64,000 bases of DNA from Brevundimonas sp. SH203. Lineage in GTDB: Bacteria > Pseudomonadota > Alphaproteobacteria > Caulobacterales > Caulobacteraceae. The stretch lies in NCBI RefSeq assembly GCF_002157625.1, contig NZ_BDMM01000003.1:310001-374000 (forward strand), in the 5' to 3' direction. A program made the position numbers and the translations under genes. This document shows, piece after piece, positions 1 to 9,457 of this stretch (position 1 is its first letter; each line of letters begins with the position of its first letter). The notes below the pieces were generated by a model. The model made no database searches, was not told the DNA's origin, and saw nothing but the letters and a program-made list of their open reading frames with translations.

Positions 1-79
1 TGAGCGCGACAGGATACAGCCGACCGTCCTTCCGGGTCCGCCCGAAACGACGCCCAGGCCGAGGCCCTGACCCGAACGG

Positions 80-144
80 CCAAGTCCAACCCGGACTTGG
101 CGAGGGGACGAAGCAAACGGGTCCGCCCGCCGCTTCGTCCCCTC
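80..144. repeat. Two adjacent hairpins at the window edge
   Basis: An 8-bp perfect inverted repeat (80-87 with 93-100, CCAAGTCC) is followed by a 13-bp perfect inverted repeat (102-114 with 132-144, GAGGGGACGAAGC). No gene is supported in positions 1-230. The hairpins could end transcription of a gene lying left of the window, but neither is followed by a clear T-run, so their role is open. Confidence 0.5.
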
Positions 145-230
145 GCTCAATTGGGCCACGCCCCAACCACACGATCATGCTGGACAGACCACGCTCGACC
201 TGCACCCATGGGGTGCAGTCGGAGACACCC

Positions 231-1424
231 ATGCGCGCAGCCCTGATCGGCCTCGGCCTGACCCTGCCCCCATATCCCGCCCTGGCCGCCGCCTCGGGCC
301 AGACGCTTGAACCATTGCAGGTCTCGCCTGTCCGCGAGGGGCGTCTTTTCTCGGCCGAGCCCGCGTCGCTGTTGCAGATTCCCATGACCGAGATCGCCTG
401 CGACGGCCGGCCGATCCAGCCCCTCTACGCCGACGATCTGGCCATCGGCGTCGCCCGCAACGCCTATGACAGGGCGGCCGTCGTCCTGACCTTCTCGGTC
501 GACGCACAGGGCCGCGCCCGCGACATCCGGGGGGCCCCGGCTGGGCCGGATGCGCCGTCGAATCCGGGCGTCCCGATCTTCATCCCCCGGATCGGCCAGG
601 CGGAGGACGAACAGGCGGCGCTGGCCGCCTGGCGTTTCCAGGGCGGGCCGCGCGTCGACTGCCGCGCCACGATCCGCTATTCCAACAGGCCGCTGGATGC
701 GGCGACGACCGACGATCTGCTGCGCTATTTCGCCGTCACCCGCACACGCGGCGCCTTGCGCGAGATCGTCGCCAAACGCCTAGGCGGCCCCGGCGCCGAC
801 TGCGGCGACGGTCGCGGCGACCGCGCGCCGCGCACCATCAGCGTGCCCGACTTCACGATCGGCCGTCGCCCGCCTCCGGGCGGTAGGTCCTGGACCGTGG
901 TGCGCTGGAACGTCGATGCGGCGGGGCGCGCCACGGATGTCGAGACCCTGGGGTCTTCCGGCGACGTCGATCTGGATGGAGAGGCCCGACGCGCCATCTC
1001 CGAGACGGTGCTGCGGCCGGGCGCGCCCCTGACCGGATGCGTCTTCAACTTCAACCGCATCGGCGACACCCTGACGGCGCCGGACATGCCCGCGCAGGCA
1101 ACCGACCCGCAGCAGTCCTGCCCGGCTGACGTGTCGGAACGGCTGCGGTTGACCATCGCGCCCGAGCGCTTTCCGCCGGCCTTCGCCAAACGCCGGATCG
1201 AGGGTTGGGCCCTGGTGCGGTTCGACCTGGCGACCTGGGGCCAGACGGGCGCCATAGAGGTGATCGACGCCCAGCCGTCGGCCGTCTTCGGCGAGGACGC
1301 CCGCCGGCTGGTCGCCTCCGCCCGCGCCGAGCCGGCCCTGACCGGCGCGGTCCGCTGCGTCCTGCCGATCCGCTACCGCCTGCCCGACGCCAACGGGACG
1401 GTCGCCGACCTCGCGACCGACTGA
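231..1424 (+). CDS. Secreted protein with TonB-C-like repeats
   Basis: About 397 residues with an N-terminal signal peptide (MRAALIGLGLTLPPYPALAA). Three segments follow the TonB C-terminal pattern of a beta-strand, VDAxGRAxD, then an A-A-W/R helix: roughly residues 85-145, 220-280 and 335-390. Paired cysteines suggest a periplasmic fold. The ATG at 231 is chosen because GGAG lies 7 bases upstream; the in-frame start at 177 has no such site and would precede the signal peptide. It lacks the N-terminal membrane anchor and Pro-rich linker of a classical energy transducer, so a TonB role is not claimed. The repeat assignment is by pattern only. Confidence 0.7.
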   Translation: MRAALIGLGLTLPPYPALAAASGQTLEPLQVSPVREGRLFSAEPASLLQIPMTEIACDGRPIQPLYADDLAIGVARNAYDRAAVVLTFSVDAQGRARDIRGAPAGPDAPSNPGVPIFIPRIGQAEDEQAALAAWRFQGGPRVDCRATIRYSNRPLDAATTDDLLRYFAVTRTRGALREIVAKRLGGPGADCGDGRGDRAPRTISVPDFTIGRRPPPGGRSWTVVRWNVDAAGRATDVETLGSSGDVDLDGEARRAISETVLRPGAPLTGCVFNFNRIGDTLTAPDMPAQATDPQQSCPADVSERLRLTIAPERFPPAFAKRRIEGWALVRFDLATWGQTGAIEVIDAQPSAVFGEDARRLVASARAEPALTGAVRCVLPIRYRLPDANGTVADLATD

Positions 1425-1468
1425 CGCCCCGCCTTTCCAAGGCCGCCATCCCCCCTTAGATCAGAGGC

Positions 1469-2509
1469 ATGAGTTTATCGGGGAATCGGTTCCTGACCCG
1501 TCGCCGCGCCCTGATCGCGGGGGCTGCGGCCGTGGGGGCGTCGGCGGTGGGGTTGCGCGCCTGCGGCCGGTCCGAGGCGCCGGTGGACGAACAGGGCCGG
1601 GTGCGGCTGCGTTTCGCCCTGGACTGGCGCGCCCAGGCCGATCACGGCGGCTTCTATCAGGCCCTGGCGACCGGCGCCTATGAGAAGCGGGGCCTGAACG
1701 TCCAGATCGTCCAGGGCGGCCCGGCGGTGAACGTACCCCAGCTTCTGGCCTCGGGCGCCGTCGAGTTGGGCATGGCGTCCAACAGCTTCACGCCGATGAA
1801 CCTGGTCGCGTCCGGCGCCCCGGTGCGGGCCGTCGCCGCCTTCTTCCAGAAGGACCCGCAGATCCTGATGGCCCACCCGGACGCGGCGCTGAAGACCATC
1901 GCCGACCTGGCCGGACGCCCCTTCCTGGTGGCCCAGGCGGGGATCGAGACCTTCTGGGTCTGGCTGAAGGCGACCTATGGCTTCACAGACGCCCAGCTGC
2001 GGCCCTACGCCTACGACCCCGCCCCCTTCATCGCCAATGCGCGCGCGGTGCAGCAGGGCTTTCTGACCAGCGATCCCTATACGGTCGAACAGGCGGCCGA
2101 TTTCGAACCCAGGGTCTTCCTGCCGGCGGACGAGGGCTATCCCTCCTACGGCGCCATCGTCCTGGCCCCCAACGCCTTCGCGCGCGACAATGCGGCGGCG
2201 CTCCGCAGCTTCATCGCCGGTTCGGCCGAGGGCTGGCGCGACTATATCCGGGGCGACGCCTCGGCCGGCGACGCCCTGATCCGCCGCGACAATCCCGACA
2301 TGACCCAGGCCCAGCTGGATCAGGCGCGCGACCGGCTGCGCGACAAGGCCGTGGTCGACGGGGGCGACGCGGCCCTCTACGGCCTGGGCGCCCTGACGGC
2401 CGAGCGGTGGCAGACCTTCTTCGAGGCGATGTCCAAGGCGGGCGTCTATGAGACGAACCTGAACTGGCGCGACGCCTTCACCGACAACTATCTGCCCGGC
2501 CGGGGGTGA
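1469..2509 (+). CDS. ABC transporter substrate-binding protein, NMT1/THI5-like
   Basis: 346 residues. The N-terminus carries a twin-arginine-like signal (TRRRALIAGAAAVGASAVGL) followed by Cys. The mature part begins RFALDWRAQADHGGFYQALATG, the typical opening of NMT1/THI5-type periplasmic binding proteins that take up thiamine precursors, nitrate, sulfonates or similar small ligands. The conserved pattern of a GAVELGMA strand and a QQGFLTSDPYTVEQ segment is present. No permease or ATPase gene lies beside it, so the partners must be encoded elsewhere and the ligand cannot be assigned. It follows the preceding gene by 44 bases and may be transcribed alone. Confidence 0.85.
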   Translation: MSLSGNRFLTRRRALIAGAAAVGASAVGLRACGRSEAPVDEQGRVRLRFALDWRAQADHGGFYQALATGAYEKRGLNVQIVQGGPAVNVPQLLASGAVELGMASNSFTPMNLVASGAPVRAVAAFFQKDPQILMAHPDAALKTIADLAGRPFLVAQAGIETFWVWLKATYGFTDAQLRPYAYDPAPFIANARAVQQGFLTSDPYTVEQAADFEPRVFLPADEGYPSYGAIVLAPNAFARDNAAALRSFIAGSAEGWRDYIRGDASAGDALIRRDNPDMTQAQLDQARDRLRDKAVVDGGDAALYGLGALTAERWQTFFEAMSKAGVYETNLNWRDAFTDNYLPGRG

Positions 2510-2519
2510 TCCAGCGTCG

Positions 2520-2534
2520 TTAGCGCGGGGTTAA
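2520..2534 (+). promoter_or_regulatory. Candidate CtrA box (TTAG-N7-TTAA)
   Basis: TTAG at 2520-2523 and TTAA at 2531-2534 are separated by exactly 7 bases, one mismatch from the TTAA-N7-TTAA consensus bound by CtrA in Caulobacter. It lies 49-63 bases upstream of the TTG start of the next gene. CtrA itself is encoded in this window. Short motifs such as this arise by chance, so support is moderate. Confidence 0.4.
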
Positions 2535-2582
2535 GCGGTGGGGCCTATCCTGACGGTTGATGTCCTCAGCCGGAGTGTCGCC

Positions 2583-3563
2583 TTGCGCCGCGCCCTCGTC
2601 CTCAAGACCCTCCTGACCGCGGCCAGCGCGCTCGCCTGCGTCTGGGCCGGCGGCGCCGCCGCCCAGTCGGCGCCGACCAATGGCGCGGGGCTGCGTTACC
2701 TGTCCTGGCCGGGCAAGCCGCCGGTCGGCGCCCGCCTGGCGCCCGTCCAGTCCCCGTCCCACGCACCCGCCTCGGCCGAGCCGACCCCGACCGTGATCGC
2801 CGCCAGCCGCACCCTGCCGCTGGCCCGGCTGGCGCCCCCGCCCGCCGCCACCCCGTCGGCTTCGACGCCGCGCCGGGGCCTGACCCCCGCCAGCGACTGG
2901 ATCAACCCCCAGGCCGCCCGCAACGTCCCACAGGCCTATCCGACGCCCGCGCCCGCTCAGCGTCCCGCCGAAACGCCCGCCCAGATCGAGGCCCATACGC
3001 AGGTTCAGGGCCCGGCCGCCCAGGTCGCCGACGCCCCTGCGCCCGCCGCCTATCAGCCCGCGCCGCAGCACGCCGCGCCTCAACCGGCCCCCGCCCCCGT
3101 CCCCGTCCCCGCTCCTCAGGTCGCGGCGGCGACGCAGCCCGCGCCCGTCGAGCCCCCCGCCGCCCAGCCGACGCCCGATCAGCCCCCCTCGGCCCAGCCC
3201 CCCTCGGCCCAGGCGGCCGCCGACCCGATGGCCCCGCGTCGCGACGCGCCCATCTATCGGCTGATGCGGCCCCAGAGCGGCGTCGCCCTGGACGGGGCGG
3301 CCATCGCCGGCTCGCAACAGGCGGCCCAGCTGCCGCCGGGCGAACAGACCGCCCGCTACTATTCGGTCCACCGCCAGGCCGGTCGCCACCCGGACACCAT
3401 CGTCACGCCGCAGCCGACCTATCTGGACGCCCTGCCGGTGCAGATGACCCAGACGCCCAAGTCCGACGACCTGGCCCAACCGGACGCCCCGCCGGCCCTG
3501 ATCCGCAACGCCAACGGCTCGCTGCGCGCGGCGCCCCAGACCCAGGCCGACGACCTTCCATGA
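2583..3563 (+). CDS. Exported Pro/Ala-rich protein
   Basis: 326 residues from a TTG start at 2583, chosen because GGAG lies 7 bases upstream and the product then opens with a good signal peptide (LRRALVLKTLLTAASALACVWAGGAAAQS, cleavage after AQA/AAA-type end). The longer frame from 2538 would bury it. Residues about 35-230 are a low-complexity Pro/Ala/Gln-rich linker (PAPVPVPAPQ); the C-terminal 90 residues are less biased and contain RYYSVHRQAG. No enzymatic domain is recognised. The stop overlaps the start of the next gene (ATGA), so the two are translationally coupled. A surface or periplasmic spanning role is possible but only inferred. Confidence 0.75.
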   Translation: MRRALVLKTLLTAASALACVWAGGAAAQSAPTNGAGLRYLSWPGKPPVGARLAPVQSPSHAPASAEPTPTVIAASRTLPLARLAPPPAATPSASTPRRGLTPASDWINPQAARNVPQAYPTPAPAQRPAETPAQIEAHTQVQGPAAQVADAPAPAAYQPAPQHAAPQPAPAPVPVPAPQVAAATQPAPVEPPAAQPTPDQPPSAQPPSAQAAADPMAPRRDAPIYRLMRPQSGVALDGAAIAGSQQAAQLPPGEQTARYYSVHRQAGRHPDTIVTPQPTYLDALPVQMTQTPKSDDLAQPDAPPALIRNANGSLRAAPQTQADDLP

Positions 3564-4675
3564 ACGACAAGACCCTGGTCGAGACCGCCCGCGTCTCAAC
3601 CTCGCGCCTGCCCGAACTGATCGCCCTGGCCGGCGAGGAGTCCAGCGACAAGCGCCGCCTGCTGCTGCGCGAGCTGACCAACCACTTCTTCGGCGCCCCC
3701 GACCACAGCCCCAGCGAGACCGCCCTTTACGGCGCGGTGCTGGAAAAGCTGTCCGACGAGATGGAACAGGCCGTCCGCGCCGAGCTGGCCGCCCGTTTCG
3801 CCCCCGCCGCCAACGCCCCCCACGGCCTGATCCGGCGTCTGGCCGACGACGATCTGGAGGTCGCCGAGCCGGTTCTGCGCGCCTCCACCGTCCTGACCGA
3901 CGACGATCTGATCCGGGTGGTGCGCCGGCGCGGCCAAGGCCATCTGCGCGCCGTCTCGGGCCGCGCCGTGGTGCCCGAGGCCGTGTCGGACATCATCGTC
4001 GAACGCGGCGACGACGACACCCTGGGCGCCCTGTTGCGAAACGACGGCGCCCGTCTGTCGCGCGCGGCGTCCGAGACGGCGGTGGAACGGGCCAAGGCCA
4101 ATCCGGCGCTTCACGCCGCCACGGTCGAGCGCCACAGCCTGCCCGTCGATCTGCTGAACGAGATGTATTTCGTCGTCGAGGCCCGGCTGCGTCACCAGAT
4201 CCTGGAGCAGAACGCGCGGATGGACCCCGAACTGCTGGAGGCGGCCCTGACCGCCGGCCGCACCCGGGTCGCCACCGACGACGGCGCCCTGCCGGCCGAC
4301 TACGCCGACAACCTGGCCTATGTGAACGAACTGCACGCGGCGGGCCAGCTGACGCCTCAGGTGCTGATACGCTTCCTGCGCTCCAACGGCCGCACCTCGT
4401 TCGTGATCGCCCTGTCCACCCTGGCGGACATCGACTTCCACACCGCGCGCGGCATCGTCGAGCGCAAGGACCTGGACGCCCTGTCGGTGGTCTGCAAGGC
4501 GGCCGACATGGACCGCGCCGTCTATCTGACCTACGCCGTCGCCGTCCTGGGATCGGAAGACAATCCGATGGGCAAGGCCGCCGCCTACGGCCGGATGTAC
4601 GGCGAACTGACCCGCGACGCCGCGCTCCGCACCCTGCGCTTCTGGCGCATGCGCCGGACCGCGCAGGCGGCCTGA
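3560..4675 (+). CDS. DUF2336 domain protein
   Basis: 371 residues, all-alpha, without signal peptide or membrane segment. The order of motifs (KRRLLLRELTNHFFG, HGLIRRLADDDLEVAEPVLRAS, LTDDDLIRVVRRRGQGHLRAVSGR, VSDIIVERGDDDTLGALLRNDGARLS) is that of the alphaproteobacterial DUF2336 family, whose HEAT-like repeats have no agreed function. The start ATG overlaps the stop of the preceding gene. A second, diverged DUF2336 gene lies about 830 bases downstream on the opposite strand beyond mucR. Confidence 0.88.
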   Translation: MNDKTLVETARVSTSRLPELIALAGEESSDKRRLLLRELTNHFFGAPDHSPSETALYGAVLEKLSDEMEQAVRAELAARFAPAANAPHGLIRRLADDDLEVAEPVLRASTVLTDDDLIRVVRRRGQGHLRAVSGRAVVPEAVSDIIVERGDDDTLGALLRNDGARLSRAASETAVERAKANPALHAATVERHSLPVDLLNEMYFVVEARLRHQILEQNARMDPELLEAALTAGRTRVATDDGALPADYADNLAYVNELHAAGQLTPQVLIRFLRSNGRTSFVIALSTLADIDFHTARGIVERKDLDALSVVCKAADMDRAVYLTYAVAVLGSEDNPMGKAAAYGRMYGELTRDAALRTLRFWRMRRTAQAA

Positions 4676-4688
4676 CGCCGTCCTGACG

Positions 4689-4848
4689 TCTCCCTCCCCC
4701 TCGGGGGAGGGTGGCTGAGGCGCAGCCGAAGTCGGGCGGGGGCGGCGGAAGACGTCCCGCAGTTCTTCATGTGTAAGGTCAGCGTCCCTTGCGGGCCGCC
4801 CCCGCCCGGTCGCTGCGCGACCACCCTCCCCGGAACGGGGAGGGAGAA
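4689..4848. repeat. REPIN-like dispersed repeat, family A copy 1
   Basis: A 160-bp intergenic element made of two inverted arms. The left arm begins TCTCCCTCCCCCTCGGGGGA and the right arm ends CGGGGAGGGAGA; each arm also folds on itself. The spacer between arms differs from the other two copies (15203-15365 and 43302-43449). It sits between convergent DUF2336 and mucR genes. Confidence 0.85.
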
Positions 4849-4868
4849 GAGCGTGCGTCCCCCAAAGC

Positions 4869-4900
4869 AAAAACGCCCGCCTCCTTTCGGAAGCGGGCGT
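4869..4900 (-). terminator. Rho-independent terminator of mucR
   Basis: Read on the minus strand, an 8-bp GC-rich stem (ACGCCCGC, 4893-4900 with 4873-4880) is followed by a run of five T. It lies 23 bases past the mucR stop codon. Confidence 0.85.
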
Positions 4901-4922
4901 CTCTATACCGAACAGGCTCGGC

Positions 4923-5351
4923 TTATTTCTTGGCGCGCGGCGCGCGGGCGGGTTTGCGGCCGCCCTGGCCCAGGCCCATCGACTTGGCCAGTTCCGAACG
5001 GGCCTTGGCGTAGTTCGGGGCGACCATCGGATAGTCTTTCGGCAGCCCCCATTTGGCGCGGTATTCTTCGGGGCTCATGTCGTATTTGGTGCGCAGGTGG
5101 CGCTTCAGCGACTTGAACTTGCGGCCGTCTTCCAGACAGATCAGGAAGTCGGGCGCGATCGACTTGCGGATCGGCACCGCCGGCTCCTTGGGTTCCGGCT
5201 CGGCCTCGACCGGACCATTGGAAACACCCGACAGGGCGGCGTGGATACTGGCGATAAGCGACGGCAGAGTCTCGGCCGAGACTGTATTGTTGCCCACATA
5301 AGCGGACACGATGTCTGCGGTCATCTCCAGCAGTTCGGGCTTATCTTCCAT
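4923..5351 (-). CDS. mucR: MucR/Ros family transcriptional regulator
   Basis: 142 residues. The central ICLEDGRKFKSLKRHL and RTKYDMSPEEYRAKWGLP motifs are the Ros/MucR zinc-finger-like DNA-binding region, followed by DYPMVAPNYAKARSELAKSMGLG and a basic tail. In Alphaproteobacteria MucR proteins act as heterochromatin-like, AT-preferring repressors of surface and cell-cycle genes, and in Caulobacter they act against CtrA-driven programmes. The start MEDKPELLEM fits the family. It has a 151-bp upstream gap, AT-richer than its surroundings, that may be an autoregulatory promoter, and a clear terminator downstream. Confidence 0.93.
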   Translation of the reverse strand: MEDKPELLEMTADIVSAYVGNNTVSAETLPSLIASIHAALSGVSNGPVEAEPEPKEPAVPIRKSIAPDFLICLEDGRKFKSLKRHLRTKYDMSPEEYRAKWGLPKDYPMVAPNYAKARSELAKSMGLGQGGRKPARAPRAKK

Positions 5352-5502
5352 TCGCGTCTTCGCTTTCCTGATCTATTGCGTTCGACCGATTCCACAGCCG
5401 AAACATCCCGCTTCCGCTAATAGAGTTATTCGACGACGAAAGCAAACGCGGCCGTGGCGGCCGATCTATGCACGTTATTGCATATATCTGTAGTGGTGAG
5501 GT

Positions 5503-6723
5503 TCAGCGGCCGAAGTCTTTAGCCAGGACCATCATCGCCGCGCGCTCGGGCGCCGAATATTCGTCGACCACATCGTCCTCGCCCTCGCGTATGGCGCGCA
5601 ACAGACTGGGCGTCAGGGCCGAGGACAGAGACCAGTTCCAGTAACGCAGCACCGTCTGCGCCCGGTCCACGGCCAGCATTTCATAGCTGATCTGCACCCG
5701 CTCCCAATCGGGATGGACATGACCGTCGGCGGTCGTCTCGGGCCGGCGCATCGACCGCCACAGACTGGCCAGGTCGGCGCGCGACAGGCCCGTGGCCTTG
5801 CACAATATGGCCAGCGGCTCCCCGCCCGGATCGCCCAGCAGCTTGGCGCCGGTCAGCGGCTTGACCCCCGACAGGAAGGCGATCTCGGACGCCGTCTCGC
5901 GCGTCAGCCCGTCGCGGCCCGCGACCATGACCGCCTGTTCCAGACTGTCGAAGGGGCCCTTGGCGATGGCGCCGCGATTGCGCTGGCGCCGCTCGATGAA
6001 CTGCAGGGCCTTGCGCGCGACGGGGTCGGACCAGTCCTCGGCCGCCGCCATGCCGAACACGTCCTCGGACGCCTCCTGCATCACCTCGCGCGACACGGCG
6101 AACCGTTGCAGGATGGTGCGCCGGTCCTCGGGCCCGCACCACCAGAACATGACATAGGCGCCCGACGGCCTCAGCTCCGGCCGTTTCAGCAGGGGGCCGC
6201 AAAGGACGGGCGCCTGGCGGCTCAGACCCACCACCGCCTCGATCCCCACCTGCGACAGGCGGGCGGTCGCGTTGCGCAGCACCGCCTCCATCACCTCCAT
6301 CTCGCCGAAGGAGAACAGGGTCTCGGTCACGATTTCCGACAGGCCGCGCCGTCCGGCGATCAGCAGCCGATGCTCCACCCCGGCGTCGCGGGCGCAACCG
6401 ACGATGTCGGCGTCGCTTAAGGACGCGCACTGTTCGATCAGCAGGCCGGCGATCTCGACCTCGTCGCGCAACAGGATGCGCGCCACGCTGTTGGGCAGTT
6501 CGGCCAGGGGCGCCAGTCGGGCGGCGACGCGGCGGCGCTCCTCGCGCGTGGCCAGACGCAGCATCTCGACCAGCAGATCGCCCGTCACCGCGCGCTCGAA
6601 GGCGTTGATCCGGCTGGCGGGCAGAGACACCACGTCGGCCAGACGTTTCAGCAACGCCCGGCGCGCCCGGATCGGCGTGTCCGCCCCAGGCTCTTGCGCG
6701 ATCATGGCTGTTCGTTCGCCCAT
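5503..6723 (-). CDS. DUF2336 domain protein (second copy)
   Basis: 406 residues, helical and soluble. Motifs SARILLRDEVEIAGLLIEQC-type, LSDADIVGCARDAGVEHRLLIAGR and VTETLFSFGEMEVMEAVLRNATARLS match the DUF2336 layout seen in the gene at 3560-4675, though the two proteins are clearly diverged. An alternative start is the Met at 6705. A GTTAACC palindrome is found just upstream (about 6745-6752), which is a CtrA half-site but without a partner at 7-bp spacing. Function is not known. It is the gene immediately upstream of mucR on the same strand, separated by 151 bases. Confidence 0.85.
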   Translation of the reverse strand: MGERTAMIAQEPGADTPIRARRALLKRLADVVSLPASRINAFERAVTGDLLVEMLRLATREERRRVAARLAPLAELPNSVARILLRDEVEIAGLLIEQCASLSDADIVGCARDAGVEHRLLIAGRRGLSEIVTETLFSFGEMEVMEAVLRNATARLSQVGIEAVVGLSRQAPVLCGPLLKRPELRPSGAYVMFWWCGPEDRRTILQRFAVSREVMQEASEDVFGMAAAEDWSDPVARKALQFIERRQRNRGAIAKGPFDSLEQAVMVAGRDGLTRETASEIAFLSGVKPLTGAKLLGDPGGEPLAILCKATGLSRADLASLWRSMRRPETTADGHVHPDWERVQISYEMLAVDRAQTVLRYWNWSLSSALTPSLLRAIREGEDDVVDEYSAPERAAMMVLAKDFGR

Positions 6724-6766
6724 ACACCCAGTGTAACCGCCAGCGGTTAACCGGGCATGAGGGCCG

Positions 6767-7024
6767 TCAATGCTTGTAGATCACGACCACGATGGCCAGG
6801 ACCACGAACAGGACCAGCGCCAGGACGCGCGCGATCCACGGCGCGGCGACGAACATCCCCAGCACGGTGAAGCCGCTCTTTACCGCCTCGGGCCGGGTCA
6901 GGGCCTGTTTGAACGTGCCGTTCGCGCCGCCCTTGTCGCCCGCGATCGGATGGCCGCAGTTGGGACAGGCGACGGCGGCGTCGGACACCTGGCGCGCGCA
7001 GGCGGGACAGGGGATCAGGGCCAT
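6767..7024 (-). CDS. Zinc-ribbon single-pass membrane protein
   Basis: 85 residues. An N-terminal zinc ribbon is formed by two CxxC pairs (CPAC at 6-9 and CPNC at 20-23), followed by a Gly-rich linker and a hydrophobic stretch of roughly 30 residues (FTVLGMFVAAPWIARVLALV and on) ending in YKH. It starts 2 bases after the stop of the OmpA-like gene and is probably in the same transcript. The architecture is common among small bacterial proteins of unknown role. Confidence 0.8.
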   Translation of the reverse strand: MALIPCPACARQVSDAAVACPNCGHPIAGDKGGANGTFKQALTRPEAVKSGFTVLGMFVAAPWIARVLALVLFVVLAIVVVIYKH

Positions 7025-7026
7025 GC

Positions 7027-7671
7027 TCAGCCTCCGGCCTTGGGGGTGATGCGGATTTCGACGCGCCGGTTCTTCTGGCGGCCCGCCGGGTCGTCGGACC
7101 CGTCCGGCTTGACGTTGGGGGCGACGGGCCGACGCTCGCCGAAGCCCTCGGCGCCTAGGGGGCGTCCGGCGGCCGCCTGCAGCCTTTCCGCCACCGCCCG
7201 CGCCCGCCTCAGCGACAGGCCGTCGTTATAGGCGTCGTCGCCCTTGGCGTCCGTATGGCCGCCGATGCTGACCTGGGCCGTCGGATAGCTTTTCAGCAGT
7301 TCGGCCGCCCGCGTCAGGGCCGGTTCGGCGTCGGGCCGGATCGTCGCCTTGTCGAAGTCGAACAGCACGTCGGCGGGCAGGTCGATGACGATCACCCCCT
7401 CGCTGCGTCGCGCGTTCAGCTCGCTCAGCAGGGTGCGGGTCGTTTCCACCCGTTCGGGCGCCACCTCGGACGAGACGAAGACGCTCTGAAGCTCGCTGTC
7501 CGGCCCCGCCTTCTGAAAGGTGGACATCGGCGCCTCGGCCTTTTCGAAGGTCGACTTCATGCCGATGGCGCTGCCGCTCATCAGCCGCACGGTCAGGGCC
7601 GAGGCCATGTCGGGCGTCAGGCCGGCGGCCAGCAGCGCCGCCGCCATCGCGGGCGCGTGCCGCCCCGTCAT
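7027..7671 (-). CDS. OmpA C-terminal domain protein
   Basis: 214 residues. The C-terminal 115 residues form an OmpA/MotB-like peptidoglycan-binding domain: VLFDFDKATIRPDAEPAL, then SIGGHTDAKGDDAYNDGLSL-RRARAV, then a GFGERRPVAPN segment and NRRVEI. The N-terminal 90 residues are Ala/Ser-rich without a convincing signal peptide, so how it reaches the periplasm is unclear. The start ATG overlaps the stop TGA of the lipoprotein gene (ATGA), indicating coupled translation, and the two products may work together at the envelope. Confidence 0.85.
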   Translation of the reverse strand: MTGRHAPAMAAALLAAGLTPDMASALTVRLMSGSAIGMKSTFEKAEAPMSTFQKAGPDSELQSVFVSSEVAPERVETTRTLLSELNARRSEGVIVIDLPADVLFDFDKATIRPDAEPALTRAAELLKSYPTAQVSIGGHTDAKGDDAYNDGLSLRRARAVAERLQAAAGRPLGAEGFGERRPVAPNVKPDGSDDPAGRQKNRRVEIRITPKAGG

Positions 7672-8228
7672 CCGGCGGCTCCGGCGCTCGCCGCCTGGGC
7701 CGTCAGCGGAATGGTCATCCGCAGGAACGGCCCGATGATGCTGTCCGACGTCGAGCCTTCGTTGAAGACCAGCGAGATCTGCGGCGTCCCCGCCGGCACC
7801 GCGCCCATGAAGACCAGGCGGCCGTTCATGGTGTCGCCCTTGACGATGTTCATGTTCGGATTGCCCTCGGGCGGCTTCAGACGCAGCTTCTGGCCGTTGG
7901 GCAGTTCGATATAGGTGGCGTTGGTCGCCATCTCGACATTGTTGGTCATGTCGCTGGCGAACGAGATGCTGACGTCCAGTATGGTGGCGTCCTCGGCCAG
8001 ATCGACGTTCTTGACCCGCACCGTGGCGCCCACCTCGGTCACGCCCTGCACGTCCACCGGCACATTGCGCGTCTGGCGCGGCTGGGCGGTGACGGGGGTA
8101 TTGGCGGCGGCGGCGGCCTGTTCGTCCGGCGACATCGACGCGGCGGCCTTGTCGTCGGTCTTGGAGCAGGCGGCGAGCGCAAGGGCCGAGACCCCGGCGG
8201 CGGCGATCAGGCGAAGGGCGACAGTCAT
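7668..8228 (-). CDS. Putative lipoprotein
   Basis: 186 residues. The signal peptide ends in a lipobox LALAAC (Cys 21), so the mature protein is predicted to be lipid-anchored. After a short Ala-rich linker the domain contains VTEVGATVRVKNVDLAEDAT, a beta-rich region with repeated conserved strands, and IELPNGQKLRLKPPEGN. No named family is recognised with confidence. The start at 8228 is used because GGAG precedes it; an in-frame Met 20 codons upstream lacks a site. It is translationally coupled to the OmpA-like gene that follows. Confidence 0.8.
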   Translation of the reverse strand: MTVALRLIAAAGVSALALAACSKTDDKAAASMSPDEQAAAAANTPVTAQPRQTRNVPVDVQGVTEVGATVRVKNVDLAEDATILDVSISFASDMTNNVEMATNATYIELPNGQKLRLKPPEGNPNMNIVKGDTMNGRLVFMGAVPAGTPQISLVFNEGSTSDSIIGPFLRMTIPLTAQAASAGAAG

Positions 8229-8333
8229 GAAACGCTCCGGCGTTGTTGATCCTCCGCGCGCCGCGCCGATCAACAAGCGGAGCCGCACGCGCGTCCGTTA
8301 TCGAACACGCGAGCGACCGAAAGGCTCCGCTTG

Positions 8334-8396
8334 GCGCTTGATCGTTTTTCGACGGCACCGTGCGGCGGTGGCGTCGAAAAGCGTGAATCAAGCGCC
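8334..8396. repeat. Imperfect inverted repeat downstream of cysK
   Basis: GGCGCTTGAT (8334-8343) pairs with ATCAAGCGCC (8387-8396), and inside it TTTTCGACG (8346-8354) pairs with CGTCGAAAA (8372-8380). The hairpin starts 2 bases past the cysK stop. It may terminate cysK transcription, but there is no T-run on that strand. Confidence 0.6.
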
Positions 8397-8398
8397 GT

Positions 8399-9379
<981 letters not shown>

Positions 9380-9457
9380 GGGGAGGTCTCCTCGATTGGC
9401 TGGCGGTCAACAGATAAGGCCTCGGGCCGCCACGCAAGGGGGCCGAGACAATGATTT

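Noticed and set aside
6744..6753. Full CtrA box upstream of the second DUF2336 gene
   Set aside because: A GTTAACC half-site exists, but the second half-site is 10 bp away instead of 7.
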